Positions 1-5,943 of a DNA stretch of 6,878 nucleotides are shown piece by piece. The notes beneath the pieces were generated by a model, which was not told the DNA's origin, searched no databases, and saw only the letters and a program-made list of their open reading frames with translations. A program made the translations under genes and the position numbers. The stretch covers positions 1 through 6,878 of the forward strand of contig JAFWXB010000084.1 of NCBI GenBank assembly GCA_017523185.1, read 5' to 3'. Position 1 is the stretch's first letter; the number at the start of each line of letters is the position of its first letter. The DNA comes from Lachnospiraceae bacterium. GTDB lineage: Bacteria; Bacillota_A; Clostridia; Lachnospirales; Lachnospiraceae.

Positions 1-101
1 CGTTGATTATTATTAGAATTATTACTTGTAATTCCACACGCCGATAAGATAGTTGCTATACATAAGGTAAGTATATAAATGTTTAAATATTTGTTTTTCA
101 T
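1..101 (-). CDS. Lipoprotein, N-terminal fragment (runs off the left edge)
   Basis: Only the first 33 codons are present; the gene continues beyond base 1. They read MKNKYLNIYILTLCIATI followed by LSACG and then an Asn/Ser-rich linker. This is a classic lipoprotein signal: a short basic n-region, a hydrophobic stretch of about 14 residues, and the lipobox L-S-A-C with Cys22 as the residue to be lipidated. The product should be attached to the outer face of the cell membrane. A second in-frame ATG lies nine bases upstream (110-108). I prefer the one at 101 because the purine-rich AGAG at 116-113 is then 11 bases away instead of two. The gene follows the small secreted-protein gene by 43 bases on the same strand with no hairpin between them, so the two are probably co-transcribed. 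Function cannot be told from this fragment. Confidence 0.72.
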   Translation of the reverse strand, partial: MKNKYLNIYILTLCIATILSACGITSNNSNNNQ

Positions 102-144
102 AAAAATCATATCTCTATTCTTTAATATAATTAAAAATATAACA

Positions 145-508
145 TTAACTTACTCTTACATATCTGTTAGATATCTGTTCATGTCCATTTACTAAAACCC
201 ACACATACATTCCTGTATATACATAACCAGTATCTGCATACCTTGTAGCTGAAGCATATGTACAACCACCTGTTGATGTTCCATAACAAATATCATTATA
301 TTTTTGTCCATTTTGTGTATGTACTTCATAAAAATGTAATTTAATTTGTATTATTGATACTTGTTCAGTATGTGTATAATTCGCATGAATTCTATTCTTA
401 TTAGCCTCTGCATAATAACTTTCTGTTGCTGCCTTACAGATTACTCCATTACTTAAAATCATACCTGCACTTAATAAATGCAACTGCTTTTTTTAATTTG
501 TTTTTCAT
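145..508 (-). pseudogene. Small secreted protein with a frameshift inside its signal peptide
   Basis: The long reading frame (483-145) has no ATG of its own in frame and no RBS before its TTG. A well-placed start lies upstream in another frame: GGAG at 521-518, nine bases, then ATG at 508, reading MKNKLKKAVAF and stopping after 19 codons. Removing one T near 476-478 joins the two into MKNKLKKAV, then ALLSAGMILSNGVICKA. That is a textbook Sec signal peptide with probable cleavage after C-K-A. The mature part would be about 95 residues, rich in Tyr, Thr and Ser. It has a close cysteine pair in CYGTSTGGC that could form a disulfide once secreted, and an aromatic C-terminal half with YVYTGMYVW. 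I do not recognise the family; a small exported bacteriocin-like or surface protein is possible but unproven. As assembled it is frameshifted, either by real mutation or sequencing error. The lipoprotein gene follows 43 bases downstream. Confidence 0.68.
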
Positions 509-589
509 ACATCATTTCTCCTTTTTTGTTCTGGTCTTTTTCTGCATTTGGCATTAACTCTCTGTTCCCCCTTCCCCTGCCTCAATTTT

Positions 590-598
590 ATTGTAACA
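590..598 (-). promoter_or_regulatory. Possible extended -10 promoter for the secreted-protein gene
   Basis: On the minus strand TGTTACAAT fits an extended -10 (TGnTAnAAT) with no convincing -35 at 16-18 bases. It would give a leader of about 75 bases before the ATG at 508. That leader includes an unusually G-rich purine tract (about 555-585) for this AT-rich window. Weak evidence: position and motif only. Confidence 0.3.
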
Positions 599-654
599 GT
601 TCAACCAAAGGATTCCTGTTACATTTTGTTGCCATCACTATAACATTTTTGAAT

Positions 655-704
655 AAAAAAAAGAATGATATATTTAGGCATTTTTTTCTGCCTAAATATA
701 TCAT
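655..704 (-). terminator. Perfect 16-bp hairpin with U-tract, minus strand; possible operator
   Basis: Bases 665-680 (atgatatatttaggca) and 689-704 are perfect reverse complements around an eight-base loop. Read on the minus strand, the stem is followed by TTC and then eight T (662-655), the form of a Rho-independent terminator. The only visible minus-strand gene that would need it is the HTH/TPR regulator ending at 903. Its transcript would then have a 3' UTR of about 240 bases complementary to the whole small peptide gene. On the plus strand there is no T-tract after the stem, so it is not a plus-strand terminator. The repeat ends about 20 bases before the peptide gene's -10 box, with its centre near -53, so it could also be a protein-binding operator. 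Confidence 0.7.
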
Positions 705-722
705 GTACTTGTTCCAAAAATC

Positions 723-731
723 TGCTATAAT
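723..731 (+). promoter_or_regulatory. Extended -10 promoter of the small peptide gene
   Basis: TGCTATAAT is a perfect extended -10 (TG-n-TATAAT). The hexamer 17 bases upstream (703-708, atgtac) is a poor -35, and it overlaps the end of the right arm of the 16-bp inverted repeat. Transcription would start near 738, leaving a leader of about 34 bases that contains the RBS. A strong -10 with a poor -35 beside a palindrome is what one expects of a promoter needing an activator, though extended -10 promoters can also work alone. Confidence 0.6.
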
Positions 732-771
732 GCAAAATAAAAATTTATTTTATTAATTTATGGAGGTTCTT

Positions 772-906
772 ATGAAATTATGTAAAACACTTTTTGTATT
801 ATTCCTTTGTGGTATCTTAACTTGTCAAATGACAATTCCGGTTCCTACTACGCCTGATAGTGAAATTGTACCACATGGTCATCATCCTGATAATCCAAGA
901 AATTAA
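772..906 (+). CDS. Short exported peptide, candidate signal-peptide precursor (44 aa)
   Basis: GGAGG at 762-766 lies five bases before the ATG, and an extended -10 promoter sits upstream, so this short frame has its own expression signals. Residues 1-4 (MKLC) and Lys5 form a short basic n-region; residues 6-17 (TLFVLFLCGILT) are hydrophobic. Cys18 is followed by a polar tail rich in Pro and His: QMTIPVPTTPDSEI, then VPHGHHPDNPRN. Size and build match Phr/PapR-type pheromone precursors, which are exported and trimmed to a short C-terminal peptide. GILTC is a poor lipobox (Leu at -2, Thr at -1), so a lipoprotein is less likely. The gene converges on the double-HTH/TPR regulator, sharing TTAA at 903-906 as both stop regions. 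I infer that the peptide is the ligand of that regulator; no family match was recognised. Alternatives are a small membrane peptide or a bacteriocin-like peptide. Confidence 0.62.
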   Translation: MKLCKTLFVLFLCGILTCQMTIPVPTTPDSEIVPHGHHPDNPRN

Positions 907-2723
907 TACCATTTTATCTTATCATCAAACTTTTCTTCATAATATTTCTTTCCAAAAGAAGCAATATAAGCAATATCAAAAAAATCTGCAACATAATAGG
1001 TTTGGCGGTACAGTTCTTTATAAAGCTCGCTGTACTGCTCTCCCATATGTTCAAAATTATCTGCAATCGCATCTAAAATTTCTCCTAAATTGCCTGCATC
1101 CCGCATTTTCAAATTTATCTGATGGGAATATAACTTTGCTTTGTTCGAATCTTCATATCTGCCTACTGCAAAGTAAAGACTTCCTAAAACACGAATGATA
1201 AAATCCAATCCATTCCATTGATAGATAAATGCTACTCGGCTCTTTTTCTGATTTTTTAATATGGCCTCTAAAAGTGTAATTCCTTCTTTATATTTTTTTT
1301 GTACACAAAGCAATTTTGCCATATCTCCTAAAATTTCCATTTCTGTTTGGGAATAATATACAAATTGTTCTTCAGTACACATATGATTTGTCAACATAAA
1401 CAGCTTGTTTAGTTGCTCATAGGCATCTTCTGTTGAAATTCTGTTTAAACTCCATTCTATTATAATTTGCTTTGATTTTACATATTGTATATTCCTTGGT
1501 CGGCTCATATCTAATAAGCGTTCCATTTGTTTTAAACTATACAAAGCATCTTCCCAACGTTTTTCAATTCCTGCTGTTCTTTGTTCTTGTCGCAATGCAT
1601 ATGCTTTTAGGCTATTGGTATCTAATTCTCCTCTGCAAGACGACCAATGTATCCCTAATTTTTCTGCTAATAATCGAAATGTTCTTGGAGAAGGAACTGT
1701 TTTTCCGGTTTCTATGCGAGAATAATGTTCCGGTGTACAGATATTTTCACTTAATTTTTCTTGTGTCCATCCTTGTTCTATACGTTTTGCTTTTAAGTAT
1801 TCCGTAATTAAAAATATTTTTTCTCGTCTTCCTGTTAAAAGTTCCGGTTGAAATTGCGTCGTTACTTCCCCTTTTTCAAAAAGTGCTGTAAATGTTTCGA
1901 AATATTTCTGATAAAAACGTACTTTTTCATCTTGCAATTCTTTTAATATCGATACATAAATACGCAATAGTTCTGTAATATCATACATAGTCTTGCTTTC
2001 TTTTAATATCTGAATGGCTTTTTCACAGAACCTTTTTTGCTCTACAAGTGGAATCTGTTCTTGTATAACATTTATCCACATACAAATCAATTTTGGATAT
2101 ATTTTTGCCTGTTTTTTCTGCTCCATATTGGTATGTACTATATATTTTTCCAATTGACGAAAGAGTATATTTGCATCTTCTAATACTAAACTATGTTCTA
2201 TTACTCCATAATACAAATATAACATTAACATATGTAATTCTAATTCACTCAATAAGATGTCTTCTAAATACAATATATTTGGTATTGTTTGTTTAATTGC
2301 AATTTCCAATTTTTGAACTGCTTCTTTTCTATTTTCATATCTTACAGCTTGTACCATAGCCTCTAAATAATGATAATATTGTATCTGTAATTTCTTATTA
2401 CATTTTAATTCCAATGCAATTTCTGTTTCTTTTAATAATTCTTCTACTTCTTCCCAATGTTCCTCATCTAATGCAATTGCTGTCTTTTCTTTCCATGTAA
2501 AATATATATGCTCCGATTCTGATACTAATAGTATAAATTCATCTGCTTCCACACCCATTCGTTTTAAAAATCTATGTGCTAATAAATTATCTAAAACATA
2601 AGTACCTCTTTCATAATGTGTAAATGTAGATTCATTACATAAACCTTTATAAAGACATTTGGGTTCTACTTCTTTTTCCATACGAAATTTTTGAATTAAC
2701 TTTCCTAATTGTAATTCTTCCAA
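903..2723 (-). CDS. Double-HTH (XRE-type) TPR transcriptional regulator, RRNPP-like
   Basis: This 606-residue cytoplasmic protein has an XRE-like HTH at residues 6-58 (LGKLIQKFR ... YERGTY ... LKRMGV). A second, better conserved HTH lies at about 304-359 (LITEYLKAKRIEQGWTQEKL ... YSRIETGKTVPSPRTFRLLAEKLGI). Long helical stretches at about 80-290 and 370-590 look like TPR repeats (for example KKYKEGITLLEAIL and GRYEDSNKAKLYS). HTH plus TPR is the build of regulators that bind short peptides (PlcR, Rgg, PrgX, Rap group). Two HTH-TPR halves make it look like an internal duplication with the first HTH diverged. The start is TTG at 2723: AAAGGAGGA at 2739-2731 is ideally spaced, and the same TTG is preserved in the broken copy at 4040. 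The promoter is at 2756-2784. The 3' end overlaps the 44-residue peptide gene by four bases in convergent orientation, suggesting a sensor-ligand pair. The regulatory target is not shown by sequence; the nearby palindrome is a candidate. Confidence 0.85.
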   Translation of the reverse strand: MEELQLGKLIQKFRMEKEVEPKCLYKGLCNESTFTHYERGTYVLDNLLAHRFLKRMGVEADEFILLVSESEHIYFTWKEKTAIALDEEHWEEVEELLKETEIALELKCNKKLQIQYYHYLEAMVQAVRYENRKEAVQKLEIAIKQTIPNILYLEDILLSELELHMLMLYLYYGVIEHSLVLEDANILFRQLEKYIVHTNMEQKKQAKIYPKLICMWINVIQEQIPLVEQKRFCEKAIQILKESKTMYDITELLRIYVSILKELQDEKVRFYQKYFETFTALFEKGEVTTQFQPELLTGRREKIFLITEYLKAKRIEQGWTQEKLSENICTPEHYSRIETGKTVPSPRTFRLLAEKLGIHWSSCRGELDTNSLKAYALRQEQRTAGIEKRWEDALYSLKQMERLLDMSRPRNIQYVKSKQIIIEWSLNRISTEDAYEQLNKLFMLTNHMCTEEQFVYYSQTEMEILGDMAKLLCVQKKYKEGITLLEAILKNQKKSRVAFIYQWNGLDFIIRVLGSLYFAVGRYEDSNKAKLYSHQINLKMRDAGNLGEILDAIADNFEHMGEQYSELYKELYRQTYYVADFFDIAYIASFGKKYYEEKFDDKIKWY

Positions 2724-2764
2724 AAAAGTTTCCTCCTTTGTAAATCTCTTATTTTAGTTTAAAA
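2679..2764. repeat. Direct repeat, copy A (5' end of the regulator gene)
   Basis: This stretch covers the -10, RBS, TTG start and first 15 codons of the regulator. It matches 3996-4080 in the same orientation with about nine mismatches and one single-base gap by eye, roughly 89% identity. The two copies lie about 1.3 kb apart and bracket the Rpn-family gene. Confidence 0.8.
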
Positions 2765-2784
2765 AAAGAATTTTGCATTGTCAA
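2756..2784 (-). promoter_or_regulatory. Sigma-A type promoter of the HTH/TPR regulator
   Basis: On the minus strand a perfect -35 TTGACA (2784-2779) is followed after exactly 17 bases by TAAACT (2761-2756), four of six matches to TATAAT. Start of transcription is expected near 2749, so the leader is only about 25 bases and holds the RBS AAAGGAGGA. The -10 region is kept in the decayed copy at 4072-4077, but the -35 is lost there. Confidence 0.65.
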
Positions 2785-2833
2785 GAAAAAGGCGTGAATG
2801 GCATAGGTGTTTGCTACTTGCTATCAAACAAAC

Positions 2834-2858
2834 AATAGAGTGGCAATGCCACTCTATT
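2834..2858 (-). terminator. Hairpin terminator after the Rpn-family gene
   Basis: aatagagtgg (2834-2843) pairs with ccactctatt (2849-2858) around a five-base loop that can close by one further C-G pair. It lies ten bases past the stop codon of the Rpn-family gene. On the minus strand it is followed by a T-rich but interrupted GTTTGTTTG; on the plus strand by tttt. It would separate the Rpn transcript from the regulator promoter just downstream. Confidence 0.6.
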
Positions 2859-2867
2859 TTGTACTTA

Positions 2868-3848
2868 CTATTTTACTACACGCTTTGCGTTTTCATAATC
2901 TTCCATTGTTTTACCCATTGCTTTTAATGCATCTTCTAACGACAATTTTAAATTCTTCTGTAAATTTTCTACGGTTTGCAAAAACTCTAATAATTTTCCT
3001 TTAACTGTTCCTTCTTCTATTCCTTGTATTCTTCCTTGGTTTAAAATCGTTTTTGCTTCATATTCTAAAATCTTTCCTCCCATAACATCACCTATCCCTT
3101 TCTCTACGTTTGAATAGTTTCTTGCTATCTGCCTTAAGACTTTTTCGGACATATCTATAATTGTACTTTTTATATATTCTGTGATTTGTTCTTTCTTTAC
3201 ACATACTTCCAAACGGTTTCGAATATCTATATATACTTTCTTTAACTGTTCTAATTTTTCTTCATTATTATCGTATAGTTTGAACTGTTTTTCATACACA
3301 AATATATGAAACGGTATCAAAAACAATAATTCTTTTTCAAAAATCTCTTCTATGGTATATTGTTTTACCTTTAATGTTGGGATTTTATAACTACAACTAT
3401 CTCCTGGTACATGAATGGTTATTTGTAAATAATCCGGTGTTTGTTTATTATGTCTTAAATATAAAACGGCTGTTCTTGGAAAATATACAGTAAGTTCTCC
3501 GTCTTCTAATTTACTATTTTTCAAGGCAATTTGCGTATCATACTCAAAAATTCGTATCACCATTGTTCCATCTTGTGTACTTTGACATTCTAAATGATAT
3601 TGTGTATTTCGAATTTCAAAATTAGAATCTGTAATTCTCTTTATCTGTTCTCCTTGCTGTTGCGTTAGAAAAAATTCATTATTATATAAAATTACTTTTT
3701 CTTCTGTGCTATAATTCGTCTGAAATATTTCATTTACAAGAGGAATTATCAGTTCCGGACAATCATTTAAAATTGTTCGAAATACATCATCATAAGCTGT
3801 ATTCATATTTTCATTTGGGAGCATTTCCAGTTTCTTATTATTTTCCAT
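2868..3848 (-). CDS. Rpn family recombination-promoting nuclease / putative transposase (PD-(D/E)XK)
   Basis: The 326-residue product has the layout of the Rpn/PDDEXK family common in Clostridia. The N-terminal TAYDDVFRTIL is followed by the nuclease core with Asp74 (RITDSNFEI), then Glu87 and Gln89 in YHLECQS, the D...E-x-Q form of the PD-(D/E)XK active site. The strand-rich region that follows has FPRTAVLYLRHN and a predicted-type segment IPTLKVKQYTIEEIFEKELLFLIPF. The C-terminus is helical and charged (QGRIQGIEEGTVKGKLLEFL) and ends in LEDALKAMGKTMEDYENAKR, a tail typical of this family. Known Rpn proteins are DNA endonucleases linked to RecA-independent recombination, and some act in phage defence; the role here is inferred. 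The ATG at 3848 has AAAGG five bases upstream. No terminal inverted repeats were seen, but the gene sits between two direct copies of the regulator's 5' end, hinting at a rearrangement. Confidence 0.85.
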   Translation of the reverse strand: MENNKKLEMLPNENMNTAYDDVFRTILNDCPELIIPLVNEIFQTNYSTEEKVILYNNEFFLTQQQGEQIKRITDSNFEIRNTQYHLECQSTQDGTMVIRIFEYDTQIALKNSKLEDGELTVYFPRTAVLYLRHNKQTPDYLQITIHVPGDSCSYKIPTLKVKQYTIEEIFEKELLFLIPFHIFVYEKQFKLYDNNEEKLEQLKKVYIDIRNRLEVCVKKEQITEYIKSTIIDMSEKVLRQIARNYSNVEKGIGDVMGGKILEYEAKTILNQGRIQGIEEGTVKGKLLEFLQTVENLQKNLKLSLEDALKAMGKTMEDYENAKRVVK

Positions 3849-3924
3849 AATTACCTTTATTTTATAACTTGCTTTACTTTCTTATCATCTTTTAATATTT
3901 TATCAACCACTTTTTATTTTTTTT

Positions 3925-3933
3925 ATTATATCA
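3925..3933 (-). promoter_or_regulatory. Extended -10 promoter of the Rpn-family gene
   Basis: On the minus strand TGATATAAT (3933-3925) is a perfect extended -10; no good -35 lies 16-18 bases upstream. The leader would be about 70 bases before the ATG at 3848. It lies in AT-rich sequence between the Rpn gene and the decayed regulator copy. Confidence 0.5.
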
Positions 3934-3995
3934 TATTTTAAATATATGGAAAAGAATTTCTTGACATAGACAATCCTATTGTAATTGCTATTAAT

Positions 3996-4080
3996 CATCC
4001 GAAATTTTTGACTTAACTTTCCTAATTGCAGTTTTTCCAAAAAGTTCCCTTCTTTATAAATTTCTTATTTTAGTTTAAAA
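3996..4080 (-). pseudogene. Decayed 5' remnant of a second double-HTH regulator (repeat copy B)
   Basis: On the minus strand this reads TAAACT (4077-4072), a purine-rich RBS remnant (AAGAAGGGA), TTG at 4040-4038 and then LEKLQLGKLSQKFRM. The intact regulator begins MEELQLGKLIQKFRM. Similarity stops abruptly at codon 15 (base 3996); beyond this the frame shows no HTH and soon runs into low-complexity A/T sequence. The -35 TTGACA of the intact copy is missing here. This is best read as the leftover 5' end of a paralogous regulator whose body was deleted or replaced. It occupies part of the 385-base gene-free stretch 3849-4233; the rest holds the Rpn promoter, the promoter of the kinase gene, and A/T-rich sequence in which I see nothing else. 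Confidence 0.75.
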
Positions 4081-4164
4081 TTTTACAAATTTGAATATAT
4101 AAATCAAATATCTGGTCTTATATTTTTTTCTTTTTTTGGGTATAGAAATAATACCAGTTTTGTA

Positions 4165-4170
4165 TATAAT
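4165..4170 (+). promoter_or_regulatory. Probable -10 box of the vitamin B6 kinase gene
   Basis: TATAAT in the context tgtaTATAATAG gives a predicted start near 4177 and a leader of about 57 bases before the ATG at 4234. No convincing -35 is seen at 16-18 bases. The region before it (4081-4140) is T-rich with no visible riboswitch fold. Confidence 0.4.
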
Positions 4171-4233
4171 AGTCTCAAATGATATTATAAAATAATATAA
4201 CATTTGCTTTAAAATTATAAGGAAGTGATAACA

Positions 4234-5100
4234 ATGATAAAAAAAGTAGCTGTTTTTAATGATTTATCCGGTTTTGGAAGATGTTCTTTAACTGCTGCAA
4301 TTCCAATTCTTTCTGCTTTAGGAATTCAATGTAATCCCATTCCTACTATGGTATTAACAGGTCAAGGTGGTTACCCTGTTACATTTTGCAGAGATTTGAC
4401 AGATATGCTTTCCGATTATACAACAGCATGGAAAGCGAATCACGCTGAGTTTGAGGGAATTTACACCGGATATTTGACTGGTTCAAAACAAATTTCTTAT
4501 GTATTTGATTTTTTGGAAGTATTTCGTACAGAACATACGTTTTTATTGGTTGACCCTGTTATGGGAGATAATGCTCGCACCTATCGTATTTTTTCAGAAG
4601 AACTTTTAACTTCTATGAAACAACTTTCTCGAAAAGCGAATTTGATAACACCAAATTTGACAGAAGCGTGTTTGCTTTCGGATACGCCATTTGAAGAAGT
4701 CTTTGAATTACAAGAGAAAACAGTTGTGCTTGAAAAAGTAAAACAAATTGGAGAAACACTTCGTACTTATGCAGAATGTACACAAGATGTTATTATTACA
4801 GGAGTAAAAATACAAGAAAATACACAATCGTTTATTTATAATGTAGCTGTTACGAATAAAGGAACATATATGTTTACTTCTCATTTGTTTGATAAAAGTT
4901 TTTCCGGTACAGGTGATTTGTTTGCTTCTGCTATGTGTGGATTACGTTTAAACGGATATTCGACACAAGAGGCAATGAACATCGCAGGTAATTTCTTATA
5001 TCACAGTATCTCAGATACTATGAATGAATTTACAGATGGAAATGATGGAATTTTCTTTGAAAAACACTTGTCTGAATTGATACCATACGGTTGCAGATAA
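4234..5100 (+). CDS. pdxY: Pyridoxal/pyridoxamine kinase, PdxY-like (ribokinase superfamily)
   Basis: The enzyme should phosphorylate vitamin B6 vitamers with ATP in the cytoplasm, giving pyridoxal phosphate or its precursors. The 288 residues match the usual size. Order of motifs: VFNDLSGFGRCSLTAAIPIL (7-26, N-terminal substrate region), TMVLTGQGGYP (38-48), DPVMGD (107-112, metal/phosphate region), TPNLTEA (139-145), and SGTGD (224-228). The last is the anion hole with Asp228 as expected catalytic base. A GTG at 4225 is in frame, but AAGGAAG (4219-4225) is correctly spaced only for the ATG at 4234, giving MIKKVAVFND. The next gene, 172 bases downstream, encodes an ECF-type S component, which fits import followed by trapping through phosphorylation. 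The symbol names the nearest known family; which vitamer is preferred, or whether another small alcohol is used, cannot be read from the sequence. Confidence 0.85.
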   Translation: MIKKVAVFNDLSGFGRCSLTAAIPILSALGIQCNPIPTMVLTGQGGYPVTFCRDLTDMLSDYTTAWKANHAEFEGIYTGYLTGSKQISYVFDFLEVFRTEHTFLLVDPVMGDNARTYRIFSEELLTSMKQLSRKANLITPNLTEACLLSDTPFEEVFELQEKTVVLEKVKQIGETLRTYAECTQDVIITGVKIQENTQSFIYNVAVTNKGTYMFTSHLFDKSFSGTGDLFASAMCGLRLNGYSTQEAMNIAGNFLYHSISDTMNEFTDGNDGIFFEKHLSELIPYGCR

Positions 5101-5272
5101 AAAACTGCATTTAATATAGTTTTAAAATATCAATTTACATTATAGAATATAATAAATTCCATACTTCAAATTTTTAAACTTTAAAAATACGGACAAAATT
5201 ATGTATTAAAAAATAAATTATCTACACATCACACAAAATATATTTTTTATACTTATAAGAAAGGGGGATTTT

Positions 5273-5812
5273 ATGATAAAAACAAATACTCATACAACAA
5301 CACGACCTATTTCTCGTGAACAAATTCGACTTATTTCGACTACTGGTATTTTTGCTGCATTGATTACAGTTATGACAGCGTATGTATGTCATATTCCGGT
5401 TCCAATTGCAGGTGGATATTTACATTTTGGGGATAGTTTGATTTATCTTGCTGCTACGATTCTTCCACGTCCTTATGCACTTGCTGCTGCTGCCATTGGT
5501 GGCGGAATGGCAGATTTACTAACAGCTCCTATGTGGACATTGCCAACAGTTTTTATAAAGATGTTGATTACATTACCTTTTACAAGTAAAAACAATCGCA
5601 TTTTAAAACCAAGAAATGTAATTGCTCCAGTTTTTGCTTACTTTATTTCAGGTACAGGATATTATTTTGCAAATACACTTATTTTTAATAGTGAAGTTGC
5701 TTTTCTTACTTCATTTATGGCAAGTGCAATTCAAAGTTTTGGAAGTGCAGCAGCATTTATTGCTTTTGGAGCAATGTTAGATAAAATTCGTTTTAAAACA
5801 CGCATGATGTAA
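5273..5812 (+). CDS. ECF-type transporter S component (TIGR04002-like), probable vitamin B6 uptake
   Basis: A 179-residue integral membrane protein with a polar N-terminal tail (1-18) and about six hydrophobic segments: roughly 20-40, 50-64, 67-83, 88-103, 115-138 and 143-169. The segment GGYLHFGDSLIYLAATILP (47-65) with downstream IGGGMADLL (75-83) is typical of ECF S components, which bind a vitamin and use a shared energizing module (EcfA/EcfA'/EcfT) encoded elsewhere. From memory it resembles the family labelled TIGR04002, and S components beside B6 kinases have been predicted as pyridoxine transporters (PdxU/PdxU2 type). I did not search. The RBS AAAGGGGGA ends about five bases before the ATG. 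The gene lies 172 bases after the kinase and 131 bases before the radical SAM gene on the same strand. No separate promoter is clear, so co-transcription is likely. Substrate assignment rests on context only. Confidence 0.75.
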   Translation: MIKTNTHTTTRPISREQIRLISTTGIFAALITVMTAYVCHIPVPIAGGYLHFGDSLIYLAATILPRPYALAAAAIGGGMADLLTAPMWTLPTVFIKMLITLPFTSKNNRILKPRNVIAPVFAYFISGTGYYFANTLIFNSEVAFLTSFMASAIQSFGSAAAFIAFGAMLDKIRFKTRMM

Positions 5813-5943
5813 AAATAACTTTGAACTTTAACTAAATAATCAAACAGATATTTATTATAAACTTTGCAAATAGCAAAAAACTTTATTATATTTATCATAA
5901 AAAGTTCAAAATAAAAATGAAGAAAATAAAGGAGAAGTCTAAA

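Noticed and set aside
471..554. Minus-strand 27-codon frame (ATG at 554, MPNAEKDQ...) after a G-rich tract, overlapping the secreted-protein start
   Set aside because: The G-rich tract is about 12 bases from the ATG, the frame ends inside the signal-peptide region and has no signal of its own; a leader peptide is possible but unsupported.
478..756. Plus-strand open frame of 92 codons, hydrophobic
   Set aside because: It has no RBS, covers the leader and promoter of the minus-strand secreted-protein gene and the 16-bp inverted repeat, and its hydrophobic look comes from reading A/T-rich sequence.
860..2296. Plus-strand open frames at 860-1198, 1472-1807 and 2093-2296
   Set aside because: All are antisense to the long regulator gene, lack an RBS, and show the Leu/Ile/Phe-rich composition of antisense reading.
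2811..2823. Tandem ttgcta repeats (2811-2816, 2818-2823) upstream of the regulator promoter as an operator
   Set aside because: The unit is only six bases, is seen once, and is not repeated before any other promoter in the window.
2807..3004. Plus-strand open frame of 65 codons
   Set aside because: It is antisense to the end of the Rpn-family gene, crosses its terminator hairpin, and has no RBS.
3961..3989. Plus-strand TTGACA at 3961-3966 as a promoter
   Set aside because: The hexamer at 17 bases (attgct) is a poor -10 and no plus-strand gene starts within 200 bases.
5092..5109. tgcag/ctgca hairpin at the end of the kinase gene as a terminator
   Set aside because: Only five pairs with an eight-base A-rich loop and no clean T-tract; the downstream genes are likely co-transcribed.
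5170..5188. 19-base palindrome atttttaaa-c-tttaaaaat before the S component gene
   Set aside because: It is made only of A/T apart from its centre, so such symmetry is expected by chance in this spacer.
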